Positions 47,345 to 59,644 are shown, counted from the first letter of the stretch. The stretch is 64,000 nucleotides of DNA from Timema cristinae (GCA_039000515.1 JBCFYV010011164.1:46527493-46591492), one strand, 5' to 3'. Numbers and translations are program-made. Notes: generated by a model not told the origin, from the letters alone.

Positions 47345-49080
47345 TAACCTGATAGCTCATCCATAGAAGCGAGGGGTAGAAATATAGGCTTGTATCTAGT
47401 TGTATAACTGATAGCTCCTGTAGAGAAGCGAGGGGTAGAAGTGTAGCCTTGTATCTAGTTGTATAACTGATAGCTCCTGTAGAGAAGCGAGGGGTAGAAA
47501 TGTAGCCTTGTATCTAGTTGTATAACTGATAGCTCCTGTAGAGAAGCGAGGGGTAGAAATGTAGCCTTGTATCTAGTTGTATAACTGATAGCTCCTGTAG
47601 AGAAGCGAGGGGTAGAAGTGTAGCCTTGTATCTAGTTGTATAACTGATAGCTCCTGTAGAGAAGCGAGGGGTAGAAATGTAGCCTTGTATCTAGTTGTAT
47701 AACTGATAGCTCCTGTAGAGAAGCGAGGGGTAGAAGTGTAGCCTTGTATCTAGTTGTATAACTGATAGCTCCTGTAGAGAAGCGAGGGGTAGAAGTGTAG
47801 CCTTGTATCTAGTTGTATAACTGATAGCTCCTGTAGAGAAGCGAGGGGTAGAAATATAGGCTTGTATCTAGTTGTATAACTGATAGCTCCTGTAGAGAAG
47901 CGAGGGGTAGAAGTGTAGCCTTGTATCTAGTTGTATAACTGATAGCTCCTGTAGAGAAGCGAGGGGTAGAAATGTAGCCTTGTATCTAGTTGTATAACTG
48001 ATAGCTCCTGTAGAGAAGCGAGGGGTAGAAATATAGGCTTGTATCTAGTTGTATAACTGATAGCTCCTGTAGAGAAGCGAGGGGTAGAAGTGTAGCCTTG
48101 TATCTAGTTGTATAACTGATAGCTCCTGTAGAGAAGCGAGGGGTAGAAATGTAGCCTTGTATCTAGTTGTATAACTGATAGCTCCTGTAGAGAAGCGAGG
48201 GTAGAAATGTAGCCTTGTATCTAGTTGTATAACTGATAGCTCCTGTAGAGAAGCGAGGGGTAGAAGTGTAGCCTTGTATCTAGTTGTATAACTGATAGCT
48301 CCTGTAGAGAAGCGAGGGGTAGAAATATAGGCTTGTATCTAGTTGTATAACTGATAGCTCCTGTAGAGAAGCGAGGGGTAGAAGTGTAGCCTTGTATCTA
48401 GTTGTATAACTGATAGCTCCTGTAGAGAAGCGAGGGGTAGAAATGTAGCCTTGTGATCTAGTTGTATAACTGATAGCTCCTGTAGAGAAGCGAGGGGTAG
48501 AAATGTAGCCTTGTATCTAGTTGTATAACTGATAGCTCCTGTAGAGAAGCGAGGGGTAGAAGTGTAGCCTTGTATCTGGTTGTATAACTGATAGCTCCTG
48601 TAGAGAAGCGAGGGGTAGAAATGTAGCCTTGTATCTAGTTGTATAACTGATAGCTCCTGTAGAGAAGCGAGGGGTAGAAGTGTAGCCTTGTATCTAGTTG
48701 TATAACTGATAGCTCCTGTAGAGAAGCGAGGGGTAGAAATGTAGCCTTGTATCTAGTTGTATAACTGATAGCTCCTGTAGAGAAGCGAGGGGTAGAAGTG
48801 TAGCCTTGTATCTAGTTGTATAACTGATAGCTCCTGTAGAGAAGCGAGGGGTAGAAATGTAGCCTTGTATCTAGTTGTATAACTGATAGCTCCTGTAGAG
48901 AAGCGAGGGGTAGAAGTGTAGCCTTGTATCTAGTTGTATAACTGATAGCTCCTGTAGAGAAGCGAGGGGTAGAAATGTAGCCTTGTATCTAGTTGTATAA
49001 CTGATAGCTCCTGTAGAGAAGCGAGGGGTAGAAGTGTAGCCTTGTATCTAGTTGTATAACTGATAGCTCCTGTAGAGAAG
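47345..49080. repeat. 59-bp satellite array, ~29 copies with higher-order pattern
   Basis: Unit CTTGTATCTAGTTGTATAAC TGATAGCTCCTGTAGAGAAG CGAGGGGTAGAA followed by one of three endings: ATGTAGC (A), GTGTAGC (B) or ATATAGG (C). The order is C B A A B A B B C B A C B A A B C B A A B A B A B A B A B. Few other changes occur, so the array is young. Spurious minus-strand frames in it have no meaning. Confidence 0.96.
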
Positions 49081-49180
49081 TAATTATTGTATGTAGGGAG
49101 GCAATTGGTATACATAGTAACAATGATGGTATATAGAGTAATAACGATAGTATACATAGCACTAATGGTGGTATTTGGGG
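49081..49180. repeat. ~24-bp degenerate repeat after the 59-bp array
   Basis: GGTATACATAGTAACAATGA recurs about four times with changes (GGTATATAGAGTAATAACGA, AGTATACATAGCACTAATGG). Confidence 0.7.
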
Positions 49181-49184
49181 AAAC

Positions 49185-49500
49185 AAGGTTTAATGAACAT
49201 AAAATTATCCGGATTTATGATGTTTTGAAAAGAGAGTGGGAGCTTTGGCAAGTTAAATAAGGCTCTTTTGAGGTGAACTAGAACCTACAACTGCTTGTGA
49301 GCTTTGAGCTGCTTTATATCCACATATTCATTGTAACTACCCCCCCCCCCCACCCCTCAACCCCTCTTAAAAATAATTGCACATATGTCTCAATGTAAAA
49401 ATGACAAATATTCAGCCCTTTACAAACACAGTTTTGGATCCGTCTCTCAACTTTACCATTGTACAGTAATTTTTTGATAGGAAGAAACTTTAAAAAATTA
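49185..49500. other. Non-coding stretch
   Basis: Contains a C tract near 49340. Nothing else was recognised. Confidence 0.4.
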
Positions 49501-49709
49501 CAAAGAAATTATTTTGTAGTCAACATTGATAGTGCTATTTTATAGTTGTTGTGACAGCTGCAGATCACATGACTTGACGTATGACGATATGAGAGTAAAT
49601 CTAGTAACTTTTCTGTAAGAAAAGGTTCTTCCTTTGAACATTGGATGGTGCCTATTGTTCTACGACCAATCCTGGCAGTGTTCAATAAGGAAGCGATTAA
49701 ATCGTTATA

Positions 49710-49992
49710 GGTAACCTGGTGGTCTAGGGGTAAGGTGTCAGACTTCTGTGCTGGCGGCCGGGGTTCAATCCTCGGTCCCGGCACAGATTTATCTGATTAC
49801 CAAACCCTTCCTTCACCTCTGACAAGACCTCTTGTGAATGTGGGGAATGCCAGGCCTCCACCGTGGTTCGGATTCCACGTTAAACTGTAGGTCCTCCATT
49901 TCATCTCACAATCACCCTACCATTACACATTAGCGTAAGTGCGTATAACCCGAACGGGTAGTAAGACGCGGTGCTAATAATAATAATAATAA
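49710..49992 (+). mobile_element. SINE family 2, full-length copy
   Basis: Head CCTGGTGGTCTAGGGGTAAG and GGGGTTCAATCCTCGG, complete body, shared tail and AAT repeat. The perfect 12-bp duplication TAAATCGTTATA lies at 49698-49709 and 49993-50004. Confidence 0.92.
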
Positions 49993-50425
49993 TAAATCGT
50001 TATAAGACCGTGTGATATAGTCGGTTACTGCGCGGAGGAACTGACAACCCCAGCAGTTGATTTTATTAAAATGACGGACAGAGATTGCAGCACTACCCAC
50101 TGCATGTCACTATCTGTCTTGGCAGTGAGCCCGGGACAGTGGTACTCTGGAAATAGTAGACCCATGTCATACATGCGGTAGTGACATTCTGGTAAGAACA
50201 ACAGTAAATTACAGTCACAAACGTTAGTTAAGTTTCTTTCATATATTCATACATCAAGTAATGCGACCTACATATTTAACATTTGATAGATATTACCAAT
50301 AAAATTACCAATTATCTATATGACCTATATTACCTATAAAATAACATTAATAATTGTGTAAAATGATATCATGTTGACCGCGAAAACTATGTTTGTATTT
50401 TCTAAAACTGTTCCTCCTAACAAAA

Positions 50426-50893
50426 TCTATTCTTATAAAATAACATGTCCTGACTGACTGACTGACTGATTCATCATCGCCGAGCGCAAACTATCTAGGC
50501 TACAAGCATGAAATTCGGACTGTATATTCATTTTGTTATGTAGGCACCCACTAAGAAAGGATTTTAGAAAATTCCACCCCAAAGGGGTCAAAATAGGGGA
50601 TGATAATATGTATGATAATATGTATGAAGGTCCGTCATTTTGAAAGTTACATAAACAAAATTTTGTATTTCGGTTATTGACGTAAAACAAATAAATACAT
50701 GTTTCAGGAATTTTGGAAATTTTATTTAATAAGGGATGAAAAAGGGGACTTGCATTATTTTTGATCTGAGGTCAAGTTATGGTCAACAACGTAATGTAAT
50801 ATTTTAAATTAATCTGTAAATACATATGTATATTTTCGTATTTGTATATAATCAACTTCCACGCGAGCAAAGCCGCGGGCAACAGCTATCTAG
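50426..50893 (+). mobile_element. Helitron-like non-autonomous element
   Basis: Starts TCTATTCTTATAAAATAACA after A, includes CTGACTGACTGACTGATTCA, and ends in a GC-rich palindrome region (CGCGAGCAAAGCCGCGGGCA) followed by CTAG before T. Copy d of family M near 53020-53035 shows the uninterrupted sequence AACAAAATCCTACTATAG, which supports insertion between A and T. There is no coding sequence. Confidence 0.65.
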
Positions 50894-50911
50894 TCTTACT
50901 ATACGTTACAT

Positions 50912-51525
50912 ACGTTGAGTAGAGGCAAAGCTACCAGTGGGTTAAGGGGAAGGTATTAATTAAACGTACAGTTGTTAAAATGTATTAAATATTATCATCG
51001 ATAGCATTAAAATAAACGGACTTGTATGTGTATTAATTAGTGGGACCTGATTAGTGTAAAGTTAATGAAAACATTAACAGCCCCCTTTAACCCTGCCCCC
51101 CCCCCCCTAAAAACCACTAGGCCACCACTCAAAGATAGTGGTTTAATTTAGTTTGCTCCCTTCCCCTGACTTTGAGGCATCCTGTACTTAGAACACCCTT
51201 ATATACGGAATCAGCATTTCCCATGAGTGGATCAAGTTTGATAGTGTTATAATTGAAATGTAGTCGAGGTATTTAAAGGCCGCTACATACGTACAGGTAT
51301 ACCTGTGAAGTTTGTCTGTCCAGTATAACTGAACGTATGGATGACATAATTAACTGTACAGTTATTTCACCCTGCACAGGCGACCTGAGCTAGTAGTTAA
51401 TTTCATTCGATATACCTGCGTCGGAGCAAACTGCGCAGGCGGCTCAATTCAGTTGTTGCTGTTGCCATCGCCACATCGTTCACTGATTAGATAAGTGTCA
51501 TTCTTTCTTTATAAACTTATCGTTG
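50912..51525. other. Non-coding stretch, possible promoter region of the MADF-like pseudogene
   Basis: GC content rises around 51280-51480. No TATA box is evident in a convincing position. No element was recognised. Confidence 0.35.
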
Positions 51526-51531
51526 TACACA

Positions 51532-51738
51532 ATGACGGCAGAGTGTTGCGATAGCCACCGATAATGCATAGAAGAGTTTATAGACATTTACAAAAGTGAA
51601 CAAACCTGTGGAAAATTAAATTGACTGACCCAAAAAAGAAGATGCATGTTTTAAATTGTCGGAAAAACTTAAAGAGATCGATCCCGCTGCCAACAAAGAA
51701 AGCGTTGTGAAGAAAATCAACAACAAACTGTAGCCTGA

Positions 51739-51772
<34 letters not shown>

Positions 51773-51960
51773 GCACCGCGTCTTACTACCCATTCGGGTT
51801 ATACGCACTTACGCTAATGTGTAATGGTAGGGTGATTGTGAGATGAAATGGAGGACCTACAGTTTAACGTGGAATCCGAACCACGGTGGAGGCCTGGCAT
51901 TCCCCACATTCACAAGATGTCTTGTCAGAGGTGCTGTGGCCTGAAGAAAAACTGTATCGT
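51532..51960 (+). pseudogene. MADF-domain-like gene fragment interrupted by a SINE
   Basis: From ATG 51532 the frames read CIEEFIDIYKSEQTCGK, then WKIKLTDPKK, then EDACFKLSEKLKEIDPAANK and ESVVKKINN. This is the start of a MADF (Myb/SANT-like) DNA-binding domain of transcription-factor or Harbinger-associated type, with two frame changes. A family 2 SINE inserted right after KKINNK; what follows at 51946 no longer matches. Confidence 0.6.
51740..51933 (-). mobile_element. SINE family 2, 5'-truncated copy
   Basis: The TTA-repeat tail, shared tail and part of the body are present. The head is missing. Duplication CTGTAGCCTGAA (51728-51739) and CTGTGGCCTGAA (51934-51945), 11 of 12 matching, bounds the insertion. 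Confidence 0.88.
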
Positions 51961-52234
51961 GTGGATGCAATAGCACATTCGGTATTATTGTACGTTTGTA
52001 GCGGCCTCAACACATAAACAGAGATGAGCAGCACCTCTGCTTTGTTAAGACATGGTTCAAGTGTTGATTATAAGTACCTACATTGAACATCAGTTCATAC
52101 TTAAGAGTCAAAATCGAGGTTCCTGATACAGTCCCATTTTCATAGTAAGGGTCTTTTAGAAAATATACACTTCTTTTTGCGGCCCAAATTGAGAATATTT
52201 TACCATATTTCTATTGCTATTCTGTAGGTATTGA

Positions 52235-53045
52235 TTCTATTTATCAATAATGACATCTGAGAATAACATGACTTGACGTGTGTATTCGTGAAAGTAGATC
52301 TAGTAACGTTTCAGATAAGGTTCTTCCTATGAAAATTGGACTGTATTAGTATATGGTGTAGGGTTATTTTATACTTGTCTTGAGACCTTCTCCGCTATTT
52401 TTTATGTTTGACCAACATCCGCAAGTCCACCTCTCCTCGTGGTTGATCGGCTAGAAAGGCAAAGGTGGGGCCTACAGTCCTCCAATAAATAAAAGCTAGT
52501 GACGCCTATGAATATAATGTTAAATGTATGTAGGTGTACCTATTATTTTAAATATTAAAATTCCTAGATTTGGAGTTATATGATTGGTTGAGGGTCCTCT
52601 TCAATTCTCTTTCTGAAACAGTGGATGTATTTTAAAAAAAATCCATGCTTGAAATTAATGGAGTAAATCTATATAATGTGTGAAATAGTTTCTAAATTTG
52701 TACCTACCTCAATTTTAATATGAATATCTCGGACGAATATCAAGATGGGGTGCACCAAAAATAAATAAATCAAAACAGGAATGAAAAGAATAACCATGTG
52801 AGAGCTCGTCGAATTTTTAGAAATAGACAATCTTCATAGGAAGAGCCTTATCTGACAGCCAGATCTACTTTCACGTATTCATACAGCAAGTCGTATGATC
52901 TGCAGCTGTTACTTAAAATAAATATTATCAATAGTTATAAAATAACATCAATATTATAATGAAATGTTATCAATGTCGATGAAAGAGGAAAGTTTGTATT
53001 TAATAGAAGTTTTTCCCTAACAAAATCCTACTATAGTAATTTCAC
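52235..53045. mobile_element. Family M long-TIR element, copy d
   Basis: The left end 52255-52340 (ACATGACTTGACGTG, GTAGATCTAGTAAC, GATAAGGTTCTTCCTATGA) is inverted relative to 52830-52915 (TCATAGGAAGAGCCTTATC, AGATCTACTTTCACGTAT, CAGCAAGTCGTATGATC). The interior of about 490 bp has no coding frame. Confidence 0.65.
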
Positions 53046-53785
53046 TATAGAGTCCATAACGTTTTAGACAAAAGTCTCCCTGTTAAATTAAGTTCTGATA
53101 AAAGTTCCGCGTGAGAGTTTCAACTGGAAACCCTGTACTGGATGCAAGGTCAGAACATGAAGCCTTGAAGCGGTCCGGTCCCTGAATTATTTAAAGTACT
53201 CTCGTACTAGAAGCATTATACTCATCCACAACAGCTGATACCACTTTCAACAGAACTAGATTCACCCGCTATCAAAAATAATAACGAGAGATTATTAAAA
53301 TACATCATAAATCAGTATGCTCCCAAAAAATAACAACTTTTAATTAGTTTTCCTATTTCAGAAGAAAACCCACTTTACATCCAAGTAAAAGGTGTGAGTG
53401 CAAGGCCGAAGTCGGGGGGGGGGGTTCCATTGCTCCCCCCCCCCTGAAATGTTATGAACAAAATATATATGGTTTAATTTATGATTCAATCAATATCAAA
53501 ATTAAGGTACAAGTACAAATTAGGGGGCTATGTTACCATAAAAGGAACTTCTGAGAGCTTCTAGAGCTGCTTGATATTTAGAATTTGTCCTAGCCTTCAG
53601 CAGTTATGGTGCTACGTTGCCATAAATAAACTTCAGATAGCTCCTAGTGGTGTTAAATATTAATAATTTTTTCTAGCCTTCAGCATTTAAGGGGTCATGT
53701 TGCCATAAAAACACGGCAGATAGCTTCTAGAACTGTTTATCATTTATAATTTTTTCTAGCCTCCGGCTATTGGGGAATGTTGCCA
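53046..53785. other. Non-coding stretch with a degenerate ~65-bp repeat
   Basis: Between 53535 and 53780 the words GGGGCTATGTTACCATAAA / GTGCTACGTTGCCATAAAT / GGGGTCATGTTGCCATAAAA and TTTTTTCTAGCCTTCAGCA recur three to four times. Confidence 0.6.
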
Positions 53786-53789
53786 CCAA

Positions 53790-53973
53790 CATTGATTACC
53801 AAACCCTTCCTTCACCTCTGACAAGACCTCTTGTGAATGTGGGGAATGCCAGGCCTCCACCGTGGTTCGGATTCCACGTTAAACTGTAGGTCCTCCATTT
53901 CATCTCACAATCACCCTTCCATTACACATTAGCGTAAGTGCGTATAACCCGAATGGGTAGTAAGACGCGGTGC

Positions 53974-54022
<49 letters not shown>
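53790..54022 (+). mobile_element. SINE family 2, 5'-truncated copy
   Basis: Starts in the body (ATTGATTACCAAACCCTTCC) and runs through the shared tail to an AAT repeat of about 17 units. Confidence 0.88.
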
Positions 54023-54024
<2 letters not shown>

Positions 54025-55630
54025 GCTCCTTTTCTTAACGCTATGACTGGCCGTTGAAATCATATAGGGTATAAATTAATTAATTAGACATATTGCTTCA
54101 CGGGCGTCTACATTTGGGACAGGAATCCTGATACCTTTTACTTGGCCCAACCTCTCCTATTACTTAATTTGAACCGGTATATGATCATTTAATTTCTACC
54201 CTTCTTCACTTTGTTTGAATTTGCACCAATGGGAACGTGACACATTCAAATTGTGAAGAAAGTACTATAAGCTTCTTTGTTTCTTCCTCCTGTTGGTTAA
54301 GCCGGCGACTCTGTTTCGTCATCTTGGTGACCACCCACAGGAAAAGGAAATAAATTAATTGCCGGTTCTTTACTCTTTCATTAAATATTACCGACAAAAT
54401 GAACCTCTCAATTTATACCAATGAAACCGTTTTACCATATTTCAAAAAAATATAACAAACATGAAAAAATATATTTAAATGCAAAAATAATTTCATTGAT
54501 TCCAATTCCGATTTTGTCGAGTGAAGAATATAAAAAAAAACTCGCACATCGATACGATTCTTGGCTCGAGAGTAATCGTGTGTCCCGGTAAATCGAATGT
54601 CAAATAGGTTCTAAGGCCCGTCTTTGAATATGGCGATATTTTACAATCTTAAATATTTACAAAATTAATAGAAAGATATAATTTTAACAAAACAGAAGGT
54701 AGTTATTGTTAATTGGAATCTTGCTCTTTATAAATTATATTCGATATAGTATCTTTCTATTACTGTCAATTTTTTTTTAGATTAAATAATGTTTCTAAAC
54801 GTGTTTAATTATAAATATATTGTAATAATGTTTATTTAAAATGACTTGACAATTTTATTTTCTAAGAATTCTCGGATTTGGTTACATTTATGATGTATTA
54901 AATTTTGAATATGAATCGAAGAGTTTGAAAATAACTTACCACGAAACATTGGATTAATAAACAAAGTATTATTCTTAGGATTTTTAAGTATGATTCAAGC
55001 ACTAAACTTATTTTAAGGAGGCCAGAAAACCGAGGGTAAGAAACGGCTAATTGATTCTAAAACCCAACACAAGACACAACAAGGTGAGAAAACAATGTCA
55101 ACAATGGTTCATCCTTTTACTCAGATGTCAATACGCTCTGAAACATGGAGAATCTTCTACATCAATAAACTATTCGATAAAGAGAACATGTACAAGACAA
55201 ATGAAGAGGCATGGCTAGCCTTCAACTGTCCGACACAGTAGGCTCGGAAGTTTTGGAGTGATGTGCGGGACCAAAAGGATGTGTGTATGTAAAAAAAAAA
55301 TCTCTAGCTCACCAGGAGCAGAAAAACATTGTGTAATCAGCAGTGCAAACGAAACGGTAAAACCTTGAAATTATTAAACTTACCACTCAAATTAACTCTC
55401 CTTAATTACCTTTTATGTTTTTGTATTTTTTTCAATAATATATTAAAAACTTCCTTTATTCAATTTTATAACGAAAAAGCCCTATTTAAAACTTCAATGA
55501 TGAAAACCATTCTTAGTGAAACCAGCTGGGGCCTGAACCCAGTTAAATCTTGATTTCCCGGGTCCGAGTAAGGAGTTCCAACCACTATTACAGCACTGAA
55601 GATTTAATGCTTTATCATCAAACAAAACTC
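54025..55630. other. Non-coding stretch
   Basis: No gene or mobile element was recognised. A strong-looking donor on the minus strand near 54940 has no coding exon beside it. Confidence 0.4.
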
Positions 55631-55647
55631 CAATAACAGGCACGTTA

Positions 55648-55908
<261 letters not shown>

Positions 55909-55924
55909 TAACAGGCACGTTAAT

Positions 55925-57395
55925 TTACCCACGGAATACTTCACTTGTTTTTTTAAAAATATGTTGTTATATTAACTCATAAAATAACTAATAAAGTCAT
56001 TTTATTGTATTACATTTAAAAAATGAATTTAATCGTTTGGACGGGAACTAGAATTTCAGTTGCTGCTTATTTATTTATAATTCAAGTAATTCCAACTATT
56101 TTGAATCTTTAAATTACTTATTTAAATAAGTCATATATTTACGGTCATAATGCTTTGATAGGGAGGTAGGAGTTCGATCCCTAACTGAATTCACTGGGAT
56201 TTCCGTGTCCGGGCTCTCATTTTAAACTTATTTGAATATAATTCTGTTATCAGGAGACTTCCCATTGATAGCATCCATATTTAATCTAATTTGACTTATT
56301 GGTGATAGAAAGTAAATAGATAAATTTTTTGATTCATTTATAAAAAACAATAAGGTTTAAAGTTTACCTAAAGATTGGAGTCAATAGTTCTTGTTCTTGT
56401 GAGAAGGGAAAAACCTTGAGACACAAATCATAAATAAATGCCATTAATTTCTTGATATATCCCCGAGTATTCTCATCTTGTTCTCAATATTCATGTTTTC
56501 ATTGCAGTATCAACGTCGAGATGAACAGGATTCAAGACTCCTATTTGACTAGAAGTTTCCAATCTTAATATTTGAAATATTCGAATCACATTCCAAATTT
56601 AAAGTCCAAAATATATTTCATATTCAGAATAATTTATTTCAAAAATTGAAAAGAAAAATCAAATTTTGAATACTCTAAGTTTTATAAGAAACTAAAATAG
56701 CTCGGTAGTTAAAATATAAGCAACAATTTCATTAATTAATTTCAGGCACGTTATGAGGCCATATTCTTCTTTTATCCCGAAAAATAATGTAGGCCTAATC
56801 ATAAAAATTTCTATTCGATCTAGATTGGATTCAAAGATTTTGAAGATTTTGGAATCGAATATATCTAATAATCAAGGATTCGGACTCAATCCAAAATTGA
56901 AAATTTGAAATTCTCACAGTATTAATCATATTTTTGAGTTTAGCCATGAAGAGCAAAATTATTATTATAATAACATTTTAAAGCTATGTATACATTTTAC
57001 GTGAATGTGATATTCAAATAGTTCTTAACCTGACCGAACCCATCTTAGTGTTAAAAATGGAATCGCTACTACAGTTCATTCGCAACGGGAGTGTAGTCAC
57101 TGACACCTAGCAGAAGAGGTTTTTTTTTTGCAAACAATAGCTGAAAGTCACTAATTTGGAAACAGTTAATATTTGCTTGGTTATACTTTTTTTTAACCCC
57201 ATTACTGTTTACAGCTCGTGGCTTGGATCAATTTTTTTTTTATTCGAGCCATATATATATCCCACTACAAGCTTGATAGGCCTGTCGTAGCTTCTTATAC
57301 CTTATAATCTAACTTAAAATTAGGACAAGCCCAAAATCGAGTCCCCGGCCGTTAATTTATTAATGTTAAAGGATAAATCCATATTTAACCAATGA
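55925..57395. other. Non-coding stretch
   Basis: A B-box-like GGAGTTCGATCCC at 56168 may be a SINE remnant. GATTCGG/AAATTGAA-type words recur at 56560-56920. Otherwise unrecognised. Confidence 0.4.
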
Positions 57396-57399
57396 TAAA

Positions 57400-57485
57400 G
57401 GTTTCGGCCATGACAGAAATCGAACCCGGGACCTTTAACTCAGTAGACAGACACGCTAACAATTGAGCTGAGATATCGGATCTTA
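57400..57485 (-). mobile_element. SINE family 3 copy (tRNA-like head)
   Basis: The minus strand reads CTCAGCTCAATTGTTAGCGT and GGTCCCGGGTTCGATTTC. It resembles 30140-30228. Confidence 0.55.
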
Positions 57486-57524
57486 GTGAACTAATAAATT
57501 AAAAAGTGTCATATTAATATTTCC

Positions 57525-58606
57525 CTAGCACCGAGTCTTATTATCCTTTCAGGTTATACGCCTATGCACTAAATTGCACAAATGTGTTAGTTGTTAGGAA
57601 GGTTGAATTTAGAAGCGTGATCTAATTTGCATGGAGGTAGAGGGGATACCCACTAAGGAAAAACCACCCTCCGTACACCCACCGGGGTTGAACCCAAATC
57701 TTCCCGTCTTCGGTATTCTAGTCCAGTGGTTCTCAAACTTATTAGTCATGCAGACCCTCTAACCAGGAAACATCTAATTTGCGTACCCCTTAATGTAGGA
57801 TAAATGATTAAAAAATGATAATGATAAATTTATGGTATATTGTAGGGATAACTTAGTCATAATATATTTTTAATGTAAATATAATTAGTAATTACAATAT
57901 AAATGAAAATAAAATAAATGTAGGTGTTATATTTGTACATTTTTAGATATTATAATTTTTTTAAATAAATGTAAAAAAGAGTTTCAATAAAAATGAAAAG
58001 AAAATATAATATGTACTATATTTGTATATTTATAATCACTGATAATTTATATGAAGAATGGAACTGCTAGTGTGACATTAAACTATCATTGAAATTTGTA
58101 ACAATTTTACTGACCATCTCCTTAAGTCTCATTCCACACTAAGTCAATTTTATTTCATATTTTTTCATCACCACAAAGATCAGAAAAGGTTTGCACGCTC
58201 AAATAAGTTGCTGGAGAAGATATCACATGCTTCAGTGCTTTTTCTGAAAGTTCTTTGTCCTGGTTGACGAGAGAACTAATATAAAAGTGATTTTCCAAAC
58301 GCTCCTCTTAAAGATGTGGTCACAAGGAATGTGGCCATCTCCTCACATTACGGCCTCAGTTTCTCGCCAGGATTTAACAGAGGAAGGCATCTCCATTGTG
58401 TTTAGTACTGTACATACAAGCAAGTTACCCTTTTATATAACATTTTATAAGATCTACAAAATATACAAAGGTATGTCACGGACTCACTGTACGATCTCGT
58501 GGGCCCCCCCGGACATGCCTCAGGGACCCCACTTTGAGAATCTCTGGCTAGTCTATCACGAGAGTAGGACCTTAAAGCTTAGAATATGCGGCCACTGAAG
58601 CGGGTA
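57525..58606 (-). mobile_element. SINE family 1, old copy split by a hAT element
   Basis: The tail and body lie at 57525-57723 (CACCGAGTCTTATTATCC, GGGGTTGAACCC). The head resumes after the hAT at 58546-58606, ending GCGGCCACTGAAGCGGGT, which matches the family head CGCCACCGAGGCGGGT. Confidence 0.6.
57724..58545. mobile_element. hAT non-autonomous element nested in a SINE
   Basis: The inverted ends CAGTGGTTCTCAAAC and ACTTTGAGAATCTCT, with flanks TTCTAGTC and GGCTAGTC (six of eight match), indicate a hAT insertion. Subterminal GACCCTCT / GGGACCCC also agree. The interior is AT-rich, and its open frame 58287-58598 shows no domain. Confidence 0.68.
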
Positions 58607-58609
58607 ATA

Positions 58610-59035
58610 TAATATATTCACATGTGTATCTTGTTATAGCTCGCTACCTATATATATATATATAATAATAATTATTATTATTATTATTATAACTTTGAAA
58701 ATATTAGTTTCAAAATGAAACATTTTTATTTTGCAATCACATGTACATGAACTTAACTGAACACCATTTGTATGAACTCATCAACCACCCTTGTATCGGC
58801 TGGTTTATCATTTTAATTTATGAAGAGAACACAGCCTTTTAGAAGCTTTCCCCTTTTTGATTGAGCCATAGACGCGTTTACACACACAAATCCCATCCAA
58901 ACGGCTATTTTCATAAGTTCATATTTCAATAATGTAAAAACGCTTAAAAGAAAATAAATAAATTAAAAAACAAATTGTTTGCTGTACAAGTTTTGATTAC
59001 CTAAAGTGACAACAACAAATCAATATATGGTCCTG
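58610..59035. other. Non-coding stretch
   Basis: AT/ATT microsatellite at 58650-58690. Otherwise nothing recognised. Confidence 0.4.
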
Positions 59036-59054
59036 CAGAGCATATGGTTTGGTG

Positions 59055-59640
59055 AATGGGTTCATGAGAGTAAATCTGATAACGTTTCTTATCTGTCACC
59101 TACATTCCTATGGCGAACGGACTATTGTCGTTCCTTTCTTTTCATTTCTATGTATAGTGGAGATAGTATCGCACAGATACGAAAACTACTTTCATATAGT
59201 CATACGTCAAGTAATGTGGTCTGAAGCTATCACTTACTATAGAGTGTATAAAATATTGATAAAATAATAATAATAATAAATAATAATATTTAGCACCGCG
59301 TCTTAATACCCGTTCGGGTTATACGCTTTAAGTACTAATTACGTTAATGGATTTAGGAATTGGGAAGGTTGAATTAAAGGAAGTGAACCCGCATTTGCGT
59401 GGAGGAAGAGTGGAAAACCATTTAGGAAAAACCACCCCAGTTCACCCGACCGAGATTCGAACCTCGATCTCCCCGTCCTCAGCAGTCTAGCTCAACAAGA
59501 CAAGCGCATTAGCCAACTACGCCACCGAGGCGGGTCCAATAATAATAATAATAATAGGCATGTAGTAAAGTGTAATTAATGTTGACCGTAGGCAAGTGTG
59601 TTTGTATTTCCTTAAAGGTTCTTTCTACAATGTCCTTACT
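59055..59640. repeat. Family M copy e, split by a SINE
   Basis: Blocks ATGAGAGTAAATCTGATAAC (59063), TTTCATATAGTCATACGTCA (59190) and TGTTGACCGTAGGCAAGTGT (59580) follow the family M order. A family 1 SINE lies between the second and third. Confidence 0.65.
59290..59535 (-). mobile_element. SINE family 1, full-length copy
   Basis: Minus-strand copy with AAT-repeat tail, tail segment TAATACCCGTTCGGGTTATA, B box GAGATTCGAACCTC on the plus strand and head end GCCACCGAGGCGGG. Flanking AAT repeats hide the target duplication. Confidence 0.9.
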
Positions 59641-59644
59641 AAAT

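Larger units (their letters stand above)
49505..50910. mobile_element. Family M long-TIR element with nested SINE and Helitron-like insertions
   Basis: The left end (49505-49640, inverted) and the right end (50195-50425, continuing at 50894) share GTCAACATTGATA / TATCA.TGTTGACC and the CAGCTGCAGATCACATGACT / TCATACATCAAGTAATG blocks. A family 2 SINE lies at 49710-49992 and a Helitron-like element at 50426-50893. Confidence 0.6.

Noticed and set aside
48930..49186. Minus-strand frames with repeated SYQLYN-type units
   Set aside because: Read-through of the 59-bp satellite, with no independent coding evidence.
54206..54960. Signal-peptide exon of carbonic anhydrase near a GTAAGT donor on the minus strand at about 54940
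   Set aside because: Only three codons from an ATG precede the donor and no hydrophobic segment is encoded.
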